Origin: Sarcina ventriculi | GTDB lineage: Bacteria; Bacillota; Clostridia; Clostridiales; Clostridiaceae | DNA: 64,000 nucleotides | Direction of reading: 5' to 3' | Assembly: GCF_900456775.1 (NCBI RefSeq) | Contig: NZ_UAUL01000010.1 | Location: 1 to 64,000, forward strand | Shown: one piece after another, positions 31,189 to 40,908 of the stretch | Position numbering within the stretch: position 1 is the stretch's first letter | How the letters are laid out: each line of letters starts with the position of its first letter | Program-made: the position numbers and the translations under genes | Notes under the pieces: generated by a model | Told to the model about the DNA's origin: nothing | Database searches by the model: none | What the model saw: the letters and a program-made list of their open reading frames with translations, nothing else

Positions 31189-31220
31189 TAAATACATATT
31201 TACATAAAGAAGATATAAAA

Positions 31221-31263
31221 AACCACTAAGGACTTAAATAAGGTCTTTGGTGGTTCTTTCTTT
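31221..31263 (+). terminator. Terminator after copZ
   Basis: AACCACTAAGGAC (31221-31233) pairs with GTCTTTGGTGGTT (31243-31255) with G-U pairs, and a CTTTCTTTT tail follows. Confidence 0.75.
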
Positions 31264-31331
31264 TAATAAGATTTTTAATATAATAATAATAGAGATTAAG
31301 ATACGGAATTTAAAAGGTAGGTAAATAGAAA

Positions 31332-32492
31332 ATGAATAAAATGATAAGACCTGTATGGGCAGAAATTGATTTAGATGCAATAAAATATAATATAGATAGT
31401 ATAAAAAGAAGAGTTGATACAAAAGAATTAATAGCAGTGGTTAAAGCAGATGCTTATGGTCATGGAGCTTTAGATGTGTCTAAAACATTAGTAGAAAATG
31501 GGGCTACAAAACTTGCAGTAGCAGTTATAACAGAGGCTATGGAACTTAGGCATGGAAATATTAATACTCCTATTATGATACTTGGCTATACTCCTTTAGA
31601 ATTTGCAGCCGATTTAATAAACTATGATATTGAGCAAACAATCTTTGATTTAGAGTATGCTACAAAATTATCAGAAATAGCATTAAATTTAGGAAAAAAA
31701 GCTAAAGTTCATGTAGCGTTAGATACAGGAATGGGAAGAATAGGTTTTTTAATAAATGATAATAGTTTAAATGAAATTTTGAAAATTTCTTCTTTAAAAG
31801 GTTTAGAAGTGGTTGGAATATTTACTCATTTTGCTACCGCAGATGAAAGTGATAAAAATTATTCAAATAAGCAATATAAAAAATTTACTGATTTTAATGA
31901 AAAACTAGTAAGTAAAGGAGTTAATATACCTTTAAAGCATGTATCAAATAGCGGGGCTATAATAGATATGCCTAATACGTACTTAGATGGTGTAAGAGCT
32001 GGAATAGTTCTTTATGGTTATTATCCATCAGAAGATGTATTAAAACAAAATTTAGATTTAAAAAAGGCTATAACTATAAAGACACAGGTAGCTCATGTTA
32101 AAATTTTGGACAAGAATGAGTACGTAAGTTATGGAAGGAAGTTTAAAACAGAAAGAAAGAGTATTATAGCAACACTTCCTATTGGATATGCAGATGGCTA
32201 TTCTAGGGCTTTAACTGGAAAGGCTAAAGTTATAATAAATGGAAAATTTGCTCCGGTAGTTGGAACTATATGTATGGATCAATGTATGATTGATGTAACT
32301 GATATAGGAGATGTTCATGTAGGAGATGAGGTTATAGTTCTAGGTAAGGATAAAGATTTAAAATTTGATGCAGATGATATGGCTAAAGCTATGGGAACAA
32401 TAAATTATGAAGTTTTATGTATGATAAAGCAAAGAATTCCAAGAGTTTATATAGAAGATGGAAAAGTTAAAAGTATACGTAACTATATTTAA
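31332..32492 (+). CDS. alr: Alanine racemase
   Basis: 386 residues, full length. The N-terminal PLP site is [11 protein letters not shown] with the Schiff-base Lys; the GMGRIGF and LKHVSNSGA segments and the C-terminal [13 protein letters not shown] and [10 protein letters not shown]-type region with the second catalytic residue are present. It interconverts L- and D-alanine for peptidoglycan. It precedes a MocR-type regulator gene by 52 bases. AAGGTAGG precedes the ATG. Confidence 0.96.
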   Translation: MNKMIRPVWAEIDLDAIKYNIDSIKRRVDTKELIAVVKADAYGHGALDVSKTLVENGATKLAVAVITEAMELRHGNINTPIMILGYTPLEFAADLINYDIEQTIFDLEYATKLSEIALNLGKKAKVHVALDTGMGRIGFLINDNSLNEILKISSLKGLEVVGIFTHFATADESDKNYSNKQYKKFTDFNEKLVSKGVNIPLKHVSNSGAIIDMPNTYLDGVRAGIVLYGYYPSEDVLKQNLDLKKAITIKTQVAHVKILDKNEYVSYGRKFKTERKSIIATLPIGYADGYSRALTGKAKVIINGKFAPVVGTICMDQCMIDVTDIGDVHVGDEVIVLGKDKDLKFDADDMAKAMGTINYEVLCMIKQRIPRVYIEDGKVKSIRNYI

Positions 32493-32544
32493 TTGCTTTT
32501 TTATATTATAATTAGGGAAGAATAAAGAATAAGTAGGTGAGATT

Positions 32545-33999
32545 TTGATTTTTTCATCCTTAAATATAAATAAAGAAGAAAAGATACACATTCAGATACA
32601 AAACCATATAAAAAAAGAGATAGATAAGGGTATATTAAAAAAGGGAAGTAAACTTCCATCAACTAGAGAAGTTAGTAAAGTTTTAGGTATTAGTAGGAAT
32701 TCTGTAATATTAGCTTATGAAAATTTAGAAAACGAGGGAATTATAGAAACTTTTAGAGGAAAAGGAACTTTTGTAGCTATTGAAAAAGAGATAAAAAGTG
32801 ATGATTTTAAAGTGAAATGGAATAATTTTATAGAGGATTACGGTAGACTATGTGAAGAGTTAGATGTGGTCAAAACGGAATTGCCGTGGAAGAGAGGAAT
32901 GATTTCCTTTAAAAGTATAGCACCAGATGAGAGCTTTTTTGACTTAGAAGAGTTTAAAAGGGCTTTTTTAAATGTTTTTTCTATGGAGGGAGATAAACTT
33001 TTAAATTATGGATATGCAAAGGGATATAAACCATTAATAGAATATATAAAGGAATATATGAGGAAAAAAGGTGTACTTACAGATGGAAAGGATATTCTAA
33101 TAACAAATGGCTTTACTGAAGCTTTTGATATACTTCTTAGTACTCTTACAAAACCAAATGATGTGATTGCTTGTGAGAATCCAACACATAATACTGCTAT
33201 AAAAATAATGAAAGCTCATAAATTGAATATAAAACCCATAAAGATGGATGATGATGGAATAAACTTAGATAGTTTAGAAGAAACCTTAAAAAAGTATACT
33301 CCTAAAATTATATATTTGATTCCATCATACCATAATCCAACAGGTATAGTAATGGATGGTGAGAAGAGGCAAAATGTATATAATATCTGTAAAAAGTATA
33401 AAGTACCTATAATAGAGGATGGATTTAATGAAGAATTAGTATATTCAAGTTCCCATGTAGCGCCTCTTATAGCGTTAAGTAATATGGGAAATGGTGTTAT
33501 TTATGCTGGGAGCTTTTCTAAAATATTATTTCCAGGGATAAGAATTGGTTGGATTTTTGCAGATGAAAAACTTATAAATGTTTTAGAGAGTGTAAAACGC
33601 GCTAGAAATATACATACATCTTTTATAGATCAAGGTATTTTTCACAAGTATATGGAAAGTGGTTCTTTTAAGAGGTATGTAAAAAAAATAAGAAAATATT
33701 ATAAAGATAGATACGATTTTACTATAAAGACAATAGAAAAGTATATACCATATGATAAAGTTTTAGGCAATGGTGGACTTTATATATTTGTAAAAATTAA
33801 TGGGTTAAATACTAGAGATATTTTAAAAGAATGTTATAAAAGGAATGTAGTGTTTATGCCAGGGGATATATTTTTTATAAATAAAGAAGAAAAGAATTGG
33901 ATGAGAATAGGATTTTCTAGGACTAGTGAGGAGGAAATTGAAGAAGGAATAAAAATAATTGGAGAAGTTATTTTTAGTTTGAAATCTAAAAATAACTAA
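32545..33999 (+). CDS. MocR-type regulator (GntR HTH fused to aminotransferase domain)
   Basis: 484 residues from a TTG start after GTAGGTGAGA. An N-terminal GntR winged helix (about 10-80, KGSKLPSTREVSKVLGISRNSVILAYENLENEGIIETFRGKGTFV) is joined to a class I aminotransferase fold with the PLP lysine in GSFSKILFPGIRIGW. Members of this family (PdxR, GabR, and others) use PLP or an aldimine to control genes for PLP or amine metabolism. No pdxST or gabTD gene is near. It follows the PLP enzyme gene alr and may control it or genes elsewhere. Confidence 0.92.
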   Translation: MIFSSLNINKEEKIHIQIQNHIKKEIDKGILKKGSKLPSTREVSKVLGISRNSVILAYENLENEGIIETFRGKGTFVAIEKEIKSDDFKVKWNNFIEDYGRLCEELDVVKTELPWKRGMISFKSIAPDESFFDLEEFKRAFLNVFSMEGDKLLNYGYAKGYKPLIEYIKEYMRKKGVLTDGKDILITNGFTEAFDILLSTLTKPNDVIACENPTHNTAIKIMKAHKLNIKPIKMDDDGINLDSLEETLKKYTPKIIYLIPSYHNPTGIVMDGEKRQNVYNICKKYKVPIIEDGFNEELVYSSSHVAPLIALSNMGNGVIYAGSFSKILFPGIRIGWIFADEKLINVLESVKRARNIHTSFIDQGIFHKYMESGSFKRYVKKIRKYYKDRYDFTIKTIEKYIPYDKVLGNGGLYIFVKINGLNTRDILKECYKRNVVFMPGDIFFINKEEKNWMRIGFSRTSEEEIEEGIKIIGEVIFSLKSKNN

Positions 34000-34074
34000 T
34001 ACTTTAGATTGTAAATTTAATATTAATTATTTTAAGGATTAGTTTTTTTTATGGTTAGTAATATCTTATAATGG

Positions 34075-34103
34075 TTGAGTAACTGTATTTTAAGAGTTAT
34101 AAT
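34075..34103 (+). promoter_or_regulatory. Promoter of the ClC gene
   Basis: TTGAGT (34075-34080), 17-base spacer, TATAAT (34098-34103). Confidence 0.65.
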
Positions 34104-34138
34104 AAATCGTACTGAATTTTAAGAAAGGAGTGTAAACT

Positions 34139-35704
34139 TTGGGTAATAAAACATCTAAAGTCTATGAAACTTTAAAAGGGTTAAAACTTAGAGTTATTCT
34201 AGAAAGTATCATAATAGGTGTAGGTGCTGGATTTGTAATATCATTATATAGGCTTATATTAGATTATTTAGATGGGTATACAAAAGCGGCATATGCCTTT
34301 ATGGATGCCAACAAAATATATATAATTCTAGGCATAATAGTTTTAGCAATAATGGGATATATTGTTGGTAGACTTGTTGAAAATGATGGAATGATAAGTG
34401 GTAGCGGTATACCACAAGTTGAAGGTATGCTTACAGGATATTTTGAAGTTTCACCAGTTAGAATATTAATAACTAAATTTATAGGTGGAGTTATAGCTAT
34501 TGGAGGGGGCTTATCTCTTGGAATAGAAGGGCCTTCAATTCAATTAGGTGCAAGTGTTGGACAAATAATAAGTAAGTTGTTTAAAAGAATAAAATTAGAG
34601 GAGAGATTTCTTTTAACAAGTGGAGCAGGAGCAGGTCTTTCAGCAGCGTTTAATGCGCCTTTAGCAGGTGCTATGTTTGCGATGGAAGAAGTACATAAAA
34701 ATTTTTCTCCTATAATTTTATTATCTGCGATAGCAGCTGCTGTTAGTTCAGATTTAGTTACTTGGATATTTTTTGGATCTAAGCCTATCCTAGATACCCA
34801 TGCACTTTCAGTAATTCCTTTTGAAGATTATGCATTACTTATAGCTTTAGGAATTATATTAGGATTTGCAGGTGCATTTTATAATCTAGTACTGTTAAAA
34901 ACTCAAGACCTTTATAAAAAAATAAAAGCTAAACTTAGATATAGAATGATGATTCCATTTATGTTTGCTTTAGTTTTTGGTTTGACTATGCCACAAATAT
35001 TAGGTGGTGGAAATGATCTTATAAATAATATACTAGTTAATGGCATGGCAATTAAAGTAGCAATAATGCTTTTAGTATTTAAGTTTATATTTTCAATGAT
35101 AAGTTTCTCATCTGATTCTCCAGGTGGAATATTGTTTCCACTTTTAACATTAGGGGCATTAGTTGGAGTTGCATTTGGAGATATATCAGTTACTTATTTT
35201 GGTCTTAGTCAAGGTTTATTAATGAATTTTATATTAATTGCAATGGCAGGAATGTTTTCATCAATAGTTAGAGCACCTTTAACAGGGCTTATATTAGTTT
35301 GTGAAATGAGTGGAAACTTCTCACAATTAGGTGCAGTTGCCGTAGTTTGCGGTGTAGCTTTTTTAGTTGCAGACTTAATCGGAAGTAAACCAATTTATGA
35401 ATCATTATTAGAGAGAAGAATAAAAGCTAATACTGGTATGATAGTTGGTGATGGTTCAGAAAAAGTTTTAGTAAAATATATAGTTCATTTAGGAACACCA
35501 ATAGTTGGAAAAAAATTAAAAGATATAAAGCTTCCAGATGGTGCTTTAATGGTATCAGTTGAGAGAAGTGGTAGCGATATAATACCAAATGGAAATACAA
35601 TGATTCGTGCAGGAGATTATGTGGTTGCAATAGTTTCTGAAGATAAAGAAGCAAATCTTAGAACCTATTTAGAAAAACTTTGTGAAAAAGAAGATGTAGA
35701 TTAA
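34139..35704 (+). CDS. ClC-family chloride channel/antiporter with TrkA-C domain
   Basis: 521 residues from a TTG start after AAAGGAG. The ClC core (about 1-430) contains GSGIPQVEG, GIEGPSIQLG with the external gate Glu, and FNAPLAGAMFAMEEVH with the inner proton-path Glu pair; these favour a Cl-/H+ exchanger over a plain channel. The C-terminal about 85 residues form a TrkA-C (RCK-C) domain, seen in a subset of bacterial ClCs and able to bind small ligands. It is transcribed alone. It may help acid resistance or ion balance. Confidence 0.92.
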   Translation: MGNKTSKVYETLKGLKLRVILESIIIGVGAGFVISLYRLILDYLDGYTKAAYAFMDANKIYIILGIIVLAIMGYIVGRLVENDGMISGSGIPQVEGMLTGYFEVSPVRILITKFIGGVIAIGGGLSLGIEGPSIQLGASVGQIISKLFKRIKLEERFLLTSGAGAGLSAAFNAPLAGAMFAMEEVHKNFSPIILLSAIAAAVSSDLVTWIFFGSKPILDTHALSVIPFEDYALLIALGIILGFAGAFYNLVLLKTQDLYKKIKAKLRYRMMIPFMFALVFGLTMPQILGGGNDLINNILVNGMAIKVAIMLLVFKFIFSMISFSSDSPGGILFPLLTLGALVGVAFGDISVTYFGLSQGLLMNFILIAMAGMFSSIVRAPLTGLILVCEMSGNFSQLGAVAVVCGVAFLVADLIGSKPIYESLLERRIKANTGMIVGDGSEKVLVKYIVHLGTPIVGKKLKDIKLPDGALMVSVERSGSDIIPNGNTMIRAGDYVVAIVSEDKEANLRTYLEKLCEKEDVD

Positions 35705-35718
35705 TTACATATATTTTT

Positions 35719-35752
35719 AAGGCTTAAAGGATACTCTTTAAGCCTTATTTAA
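35719..35752 (+). terminator. Terminator after the ClC gene
   Basis: AAGGCTTAAAG pairs with CTTTAAGCCTT around GATACT, with a T-rich tail. It also faces the minus-strand TPR-like gene. Confidence 0.8.
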
Positions 35753-36298
35753 TTAATTCAAAGATAATTTTCTTTTTAACGAATTTTTTATACATTTTAA
35801 TATATATCTTATGTTTTGAATTAAATTAAATTTAAAAATAGAATTAGTTTTTTTAAAAATTAGTTCTTCTTCTATATCAATATCTTTAGATAGAACACCT
35901 AGTTTTAAAAGGTTACATTTTTCTATGGCATTTCCAACAGGTATTTTATTAAAATCACTATGAGAACATGTTATCAATTTATCTAAAGCATTATTTAATT
36001 TTTTGTTTTCAATATCTATTAAAGCATCATTATATAAATTTTTTAACTCTTTATAATTTTTTAAGTTATCTAGACAAAATTTAGCAGATGTATTATTGTT
36101 TTCTGAAAAATTGCTTTCCCAGCAAACAATACTTTCTTCTAAATAACCATTTATATAAAAAATATAAGCTTTTACTTCTAAAATTTCTTCAAAATATGGA
36201 TATCTGTTTAGTATTTTATCGCATATATTTAATGCTTCTTGGTAATTAAAATTATCATAATAAGACCATATTTTATTAATTTCTTTATCTATATTCAT
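35753..36298 (-). CDS. TPR-like hypothetical protein
   Basis: 181 residues from the ATG at 36298, chosen because AGGGGTG lies five bases upstream; a longer frame to 36325 exists. The protein is all-helical with at least two tetratricopeptide-like repeats near the N-terminus (FNYQEALNICDKILNRYPYFEEILEVKAYIFYINGYLEESIVCWE). A basic C-terminus (KCIKNSLKRKL) follows. No signal or membrane segment. A scaffold role is likely but the partner is unknown. It is convergent with the ClC gene. Confidence 0.7.
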   Translation of the reverse strand: MNIDKEINKIWSYYDNFNYQEALNICDKILNRYPYFEEILEVKAYIFYINGYLEESIVCWESNFSENNNTSAKFCLDNLKNYKELKNLYNDALIDIENKKLNNALDKLITCSHSDFNKIPVGNAIEKCNLLKLGVLSKDIDIEEELIFKKTNSIFKFNLIQNIRYILKCIKNSLKRKLSLN

Positions 36299-36449
36299 AT
36301 ATTCACCCCTATTTAATTTTAACATAATTTTACAAAAATGTAAAATTAAATATAAAAAATTTATAAGTAATAAAATCTTGTATTTTTTTATATATTAGTG
36401 AAGAAGAATAAAATCATTTATCAAAATTAATAGTAATTTAGTCTGTATA

Positions 36450-36477
36450 TTGCAAATTATCTAAAATGTTTTAAAAT
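36450..36477 (+). promoter_or_regulatory. Promoter of the dCMP deaminase gene
   Basis: TTGCAA (36450-36455), 16-base spacer and TAAAAT (36472-36477). Confidence 0.5.
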
Positions 36478-36513
36478 ATAAAGTAGAGAAACTAAAGAAG
36501 AGGGGGATTTTCT

Positions 36514-37053
36514 ATGGAACGTAAGTTATTTACAGAGTGGGCTATGGATATTGCAGAAGATAGCAAATTAAGAAGCACTTGTTTAAGTAGACAGGTTGGG
36601 GCTGTTATTATAAAAGATAGGCAAATAATTGCAACAGGATACAATGGTGCACCAACTGGAACTGTACATTGTTCTGATATTGGATATTGTGAAAGAAGAA
36701 AGAGAAATATTCCATCAGGACTTGGATTAGAACTTTGTAGAGCAGGTCATGCGGAAGCTAATGCAATAAATCAATGTGCAAAACATGGAATTAGTTGCAA
36801 TGGAGCAACACTTTATGTAACAACTCAGCCGTGTGTATTTTGTTGCATTAGCATTATACAATCAGGAATAAAAAAGGTTATTTTTAAAGGTGAATACCCA
36901 ACAGGGTTAGGATTACAACTTTTAAAAGAGGCAGAAATCGAATATGAAAAATATGAAACTGCTTTAAACAAAGAAAGAGAAGAGTATAAGATAAAACATA
37001 TTAGAGAAATAGAAAGAGCAAAAAAGCTTTTAAAAGAAGTTAAATTATATTAA
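36514..37053 (+). CDS. comEB: Deoxycytidylate (dCMP) deaminase
   Basis: 179 residues. The zinc site is intact: AGHAEANAI with the metal His and catalytic Glu, and TTQPCVFCC with two metal Cys (an extra Cys follows). The N-terminus MERKLFTEWAMDIAEDSKLRSTCLSRQVGAVIIKD and the GYCERRKR insertion match the dCMP deaminase/ComEB group. It makes dUMP for thymidylate synthesis. AGAGGGGGA precedes the ATG. A flavin reductase-like gene follows 14 bases later and is likely co-transcribed. Confidence 0.93.
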   Translation: MERKLFTEWAMDIAEDSKLRSTCLSRQVGAVIIKDRQIIATGYNGAPTGTVHCSDIGYCERRKRNIPSGLGLELCRAGHAEANAINQCAKHGISCNGATLYVTTQPCVFCCISIIQSGIKKVIFKGEYPTGLGLQLLKEAEIEYEKYETALNKEREEYKIKHIREIERAKKLLKEVKLY

Positions 37054-37067
37054 ATGGAGGAAAAATT

Positions 37068-37571
37068 ATGGATTTTAATGAAAAATTGAATTTATCTATG
37101 GAATATTTACACAAACAAGGCGCGTTTTTAACAGCTAAAGTTGATGATAAAGTGAATACTATGACTATAAGTTGGGGTTCTGTTGGATTTATGTGGGGAA
37201 AGCCAGTATTTATGGCTCTTATAAGACCACAAAGATATACTAATGAATTTATAGAAAAGAGTAATTCTTTTACAGTAAGCATTCCTTTTAGCAGTGATTT
37301 AAAGCAAGCATTAGGTGTTTGCGGAAGCAAATCTGGAAGAAATGTGGATAAAGAAAACGAAGCAAAGATAAATTTTATAAGTGGTAAAGACGAAATGTTT
37401 GCAATTGTGGATAAGTGTGATGTTTATTATGAATGTAAAGTTTTATATAGCAATAAATTGAAGACAGAAGAGCTTCCTAATGATATAAAAGATAGTTTTT
37501 ATAGTGCTGGAGATACTCATATTTTATATTTTGCAGAAATAGTTAATTGCTATAAAGGAAAAGATATTTAG
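37068..37571 (+). CDS. Flavin reductase-family (FMN-binding split barrel) protein
   Basis: 167 residues. The split-barrel fold features are LTAKVDDKVNTMTISWGSVGFMWGKPVFMALIRPQRYT and a SKSGRNVDKENEAK segment typical of the flavin reductase-like family (FMN-binding). A cytosolic flavoprotein that reduces flavin or a substrate with NAD(P)H is likely, but the exact reaction is not known. TGGAGG lies before the ATG. It is the second gene after the dCMP deaminase. Confidence 0.85.
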   Translation: MDFNEKLNLSMEYLHKQGAFLTAKVDDKVNTMTISWGSVGFMWGKPVFMALIRPQRYTNEFIEKSNSFTVSIPFSSDLKQALGVCGSKSGRNVDKENEAKINFISGKDEMFAIVDKCDVYYECKVLYSNKLKTEELPNDIKDSFYSAGDTHILYFAEIVNCYKGKDI

Positions 37572-37604
37572 AGTAAATTGTTAGTACTAATTTTACGAAT
37601 ATGC

Positions 37605-37617
37605 TTCGATTATCGAA
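37605..37617. promoter_or_regulatory. FabT-box-like palindrome before the MarR gene
   Basis: TTCGATTATCGAA is a 6-1-6 palindrome. It differs from the core of the published streptococcal FabT site (TTTGATTATCAAA) by one symmetric change. It overlaps the region just before a TATAAT (37624-37629), so binding there should block transcription. Confidence 0.65.
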
Positions 37618-37738
37618 ATATATTATAATGAAAATTTATTTGTAAATTGAGGTATTAAGATTTCATTCTTTATCTAATATTTATTAAAACAAGATAAAAA
37701 AATAAGAATTTGAGAGAATAAAAGAGAGGAATGAATGT

Positions 37739-38188
37739 ATGACAGATAATAGGGGTGTGTTAAATAATCTTTTAGTTAAATTATTTAATGATATTTTAAG
37801 AATAGAAGAAAAATCTTTAAAAAAAAGCGAGGAATTATCAGATTTATCAGTAACTGAAATCCATACAATAGAGGCAATTGGTGAGAAGGAAGAGAGAACA
37901 ATGTCAGAGATTGCAAATGATCTTAGTATAACCGTTGGCACACTTACAACTGCTATTAATAAACTTATAAAAAAGGGATATGTGGAAAGACGTAGGATAG
38001 AAGAGGATAGAAGAATAGTTTTGGTGAAATTAACTGAAAAAGGGAAAAACGCTAGCTATCTTCATAAGAAGTTTCATGATGAGATGATAAAAGCTACTAT
38101 AGAGAAGTTGAATAAACAAGAAGAGGATGTTTTAATTAGTTCTTTAGAAAGTTTATCAAAGTTTTTTCATGACAAATATGAAAAATAA
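37739..38188 (+). CDS. MarR-family repressor, FabT-like
   Basis: 149 residues. The winged helix is at about 55-110: SEIANDLSITVGTLTTAINKLIKKGYVERRRIEEDRRIVLVKLTEKGK, with the DRR wing motif of MarR proteins. The N-terminus (LLVKLFNDILRIEEKSLKK) and overall size resemble FabT, the fatty-acid synthesis repressor of streptococci and clostridia. No fab gene is adjacent here. A FabT-like palindrome lies in its own promoter about 120 bases upstream, so it probably represses itself. GAGAGGAATGA precedes the ATG. Confidence 0.85.
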   Translation: MTDNRGVLNNLLVKLFNDILRIEEKSLKKSEELSDLSVTEIHTIEAIGEKEERTMSEIANDLSITVGTLTTAINKLIKKGYVERRRIEEDRRIVLVKLTEKGKNASYLHKKFHDEMIKATIEKLNKQEEDVLISSLESLSKFFHDKYEK

Positions 38189-38197
38189 AATATTAAT

Positions 38198-38233
38198 AAA
38201 AATAGACAATCTACTTTTTGATTGTCTATTTTT
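38198..38233 (+). terminator. Terminator of the MarR gene
   Basis: AAAAATAGACAATC (38198-38211) pairs with GATTGTCTATTTTT (38220-38233). Confidence 0.88.
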
Positions 38234-38296
38234 ATTAGCTTTATTATAATATATTAATGTTATGTTAAAACGGATTTTAGAAAGGAATTTAATATT

Positions 38297-40600
38297 ATGA
38301 ATAGAGATAAAGATGTTTTAAATGAAGAAAAAGAAAAATTAGTTGAAATTAGAAAATGGATACATAATGAGATAAGTAGAATAAAGATAGATGAAAAAAA
38401 CTTAAAGGATAAAATAAGTGATCTTGAAAAGGGGGCTAAGGGTGCGTATAATGAGGAACTTTTTATAAATAAAAAGCTTTTTAATATAGTTGAAAAAAAT
38501 TTAGAAGTATATGAGGAGTCAAATTTAAAACCATATTTTGCAAGGATAGATTTTAGAGAGTTTAGAAAGGATATTGAGAGTTTCTATATAGGAAAAAATA
38601 GCTTAGGAGATGTTAGGGAGGGGGAGGAGAAAGTAATTGATTGGAGGGCACCAATTGCGGATTTATATTATAGTGGAACTCAAGGGGAGGCATATTATAA
38701 GGCACCAGCTGGAGTAATAAATGGAGAACTTAAATTAAAAAGAAAATTTTTATATGAAGATAATGAAATTGTAAAATGTTTTGATGAGGGATTAAATGAA
38801 ATAATATTAAAAGCTAATCTAAATAATGAGGAAGGTGAAGCTTTAATTGATGAATTTCTTAGAATAAATTTAGAGAACGGGACAGGAAATAAATTAAAAG
38901 AAGTTGTTGCTACTATACAAAAAGAACAAAATGAAGTAATTAGAGCTGATAAAAATTTTCCTCTTATAATACAGGGATCAGCAGGTTCTGGTAAGACAAC
39001 CGTAGCGCTTCATAGGTTAGCATATCTTTTGTATAGATATAAAGAAGTTTTAGAGGCTAAGGATATTTTAGTTATCGCTCCTAATAAATTATTTTTAGAC
39101 TATATATCAGAAGTGTTACCTGATTTAGGGGTTAATCATGTTAAGCAAAAAACTTTTGAGGATATAGCAAGTGAATTTTTGAATATAAAATCAAAAAGTA
39201 AAATAATAACAAAAGATAAGAAGTTTATAAGTTTTTTAGAGGACAAAGATGATGAAAAAATTAAGTTTCTTTTAAAGGAAAGTAGATTTAAGGGTTCTTG
39301 GCAATTTAAGAAAATATTAGATATTTATTTAAAAGTTTTAGAAACTAAAGATTCTAATATAGAGAATATAGTTATTAAAGGGTATACTCTTTTTGATAAA
39401 AAGGAAATAAAAAGGCTTTTTACAAAAGATTTAATAAAATACCCTATAAATAAGAGAAAAGATGAAATAAAAAGATACTTTTCTTTAAAGATTAAAGAAA
39501 AAGTATTAACAGTATTAGATAAGATAGATTTTAATTATGAATATAAAATAGCTAGACTAAAAAAACAAATGGAAGATTCTAAAGAAAGACGTGAAAAACT
39601 TATACTGTTATATGATGAGAGAGATAATTTTAAAAGAGAATTTCAAGGGGTTTTGAAGAAGGAGTTTAATGATTATTTTGAGAAATGGAAGGGATTAAAT
39701 ACATCTAATATATATTTAGATATGTTTAAAGATGAAGAATTTTTTGAAAAAGTAATATGCAATGTAATACCGAAAGATTTAGGAGAATATATAAAAAATT
39801 CATTAGAAGAAAATTTGAAAAATGATATAGTGGATTCAGATGATTTAGCAGCCATGTTATATATTAAATTTAAGATAGAAGGTATTACAGAACATAACTT
39901 AGTAAAACATATAGTCGTAGATGAGGCACAGGATTATTCAATGTTACAAATGAAAGTTATATCTATGATGACGCAAGGTAATTCATTAACTATTGTAGGA
40001 GATTTAGGGCAAGGAATATATTATTATAAGGGAATAAAGTCGTGGTCTGATGTAGTAGATAATATATTTGATGGAAAAAGCATATACAAAGTTTTAAAAC
40101 AAAGTTATAGAAGCACAGTTGAAATTATAGAATTTGCCAATAAAGTTTTGCAAAAGCAAAAAAATTATGAAATCTCTGCAAAACCAATACTAAGACACGG
40201 AGATAAACCTGAAATTATAAAGTTTAATAATAATAAAGAGTTTTGTGAAATGGTAGATAAAATAGTTGAAAAAATAATAGAAGCTGGTAGAACTTCTATA
40301 GCTATAATAGGGAAAAATAAAAAAGAATGTAAAAAAATAAAAGATGCGATTAGAAAATACTCAAAATATGAGTTTACTTTAGTTAAGGAAGATAACAAAG
40401 AATTAAATTTAGATAAAATAATAATACCGTCGTATTTAACTAAAGGACTAGAGTTTGATTGTTCTATAGTTTATAATTTAGATGATGATGTGTATGCAGA
40501 TAATGAAATGGATAAGAAATTATTATATGTTGTTTTAACTAGAGCTCTTCATTATGAATATGTGTTTTTTAAAAATAATATATCAGAGCTTGTGCAGTAA
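38297..40600 (+). CDS. helD: HelD-like helicase (RNA polymerase recycling factor)
   Basis: 767 residues, the size of Bacillus subtilis HelD. An N-terminal coiled coil (EEKEKLVEIRKWIHNEISRIKIDEKNLKDKISDLEKGAKGAYNEEL) is followed by the typical segment IDWRAPIADLYYSGTQGEAYYKAPAG. The split helicase domains carry Walker A IIQGSAGSGKTT, Walker B VDEAQDYS and the SF1 motifs GDLGQGIY, SYRST and LTRAL. HelD binds RNA polymerase and frees stalled complexes. It is followed by two small genes on the same strand. Confidence 0.93.
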   Translation: MNRDKDVLNEEKEKLVEIRKWIHNEISRIKIDEKNLKDKISDLEKGAKGAYNEELFINKKLFNIVEKNLEVYEESNLKPYFARIDFREFRKDIESFYIGKNSLGDVREGEEKVIDWRAPIADLYYSGTQGEAYYKAPAGVINGELKLKRKFLYEDNEIVKCFDEGLNEIILKANLNNEEGEALIDEFLRINLENGTGNKLKEVVATIQKEQNEVIRADKNFPLIIQGSAGSGKTTVALHRLAYLLYRYKEVLEAKDILVIAPNKLFLDYISEVLPDLGVNHVKQKTFEDIASEFLNIKSKSKIITKDKKFISFLEDKDDEKIKFLLKESRFKGSWQFKKILDIYLKVLETKDSNIENIVIKGYTLFDKKEIKRLFTKDLIKYPINKRKDEIKRYFSLKIKEKVLTVLDKIDFNYEYKIARLKKQMEDSKERREKLILLYDERDNFKREFQGVLKKEFNDYFEKWKGLNTSNIYLDMFKDEEFFEKVICNVIPKDLGEYIKNSLEENLKNDIVDSDDLAAMLYIKFKIEGITEHNLVKHIVVDEAQDYSMLQMKVISMMTQGNSLTIVGDLGQGIYYYKGIKSWSDVVDNIFDGKSIYKVLKQSYRSTVEIIEFANKVLQKQKNYEISAKPILRHGDKPEIIKFNNNKEFCEMVDKIVEKIIEAGRTSIAIIGKNKKECKKIKDAIRKYSKYEFTLVKEDNKELNLDKIIIPSYLTKGLEFDCSIVYNLDDDVYADNEMDKKLLYVVLTRALHYEYVFFKNNISELVQ

Positions 40601-40618
40601 ACAGGAAAGGAAGTTAAT

Positions 40619-40888
40619 ATGGAAGAAAATAAAGTGATGGCTTTTAGAGATGAAGATGGAAATAAAATAGAATTTGAAGTTGTAGCAAAAATATTTTTAA
40701 ATGAGGATACAAAATATGAAAAGGAATATATAATATTATCGCCTCTTGAGGGAGAAAAAAATGAAGATGATGCATTTATATTTAGAGTAGATACTGTTTT
40801 AGAGAAAATAGAATATAACCTTGTAGAGGATGATAATGAATTTAATGAGGTTAGAAAAAAATATAAGGAACTATTATATAATGAATAA
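40619..40888 (+). CDS. DUF1292-family protein
   Basis: 89 residues, acidic, starting with [18 protein letters not shown] and containing [12 protein letters not shown], the conserved core of DUF1292 proteins found near ruvX/yrzL genes in Firmicutes. It is cytosolic and its function is unknown. GGAAAGGAAG precedes the ATG, 18 bases after helD, so they probably share a transcript. Confidence 0.87.
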   Translation: MEENKVMAFRDEDGNKIEFEVVAKIFLNEDTKYEKEYIILSPLEGEKNEDDAFIFRVDTVLEKIEYNLVEDDNEFNEVRKKYKELLYNE

Positions 40889-40908
40889 AAGTTAGGGAGA
40901 TAATATTT

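Noticed and set aside
36328-36345. TTTTACA-AAAA-TGTAAAA inverted repeat before the TPR-like gene
   Set aside because: AT-only seven-base arms are expected by chance here; no regulator is linked.
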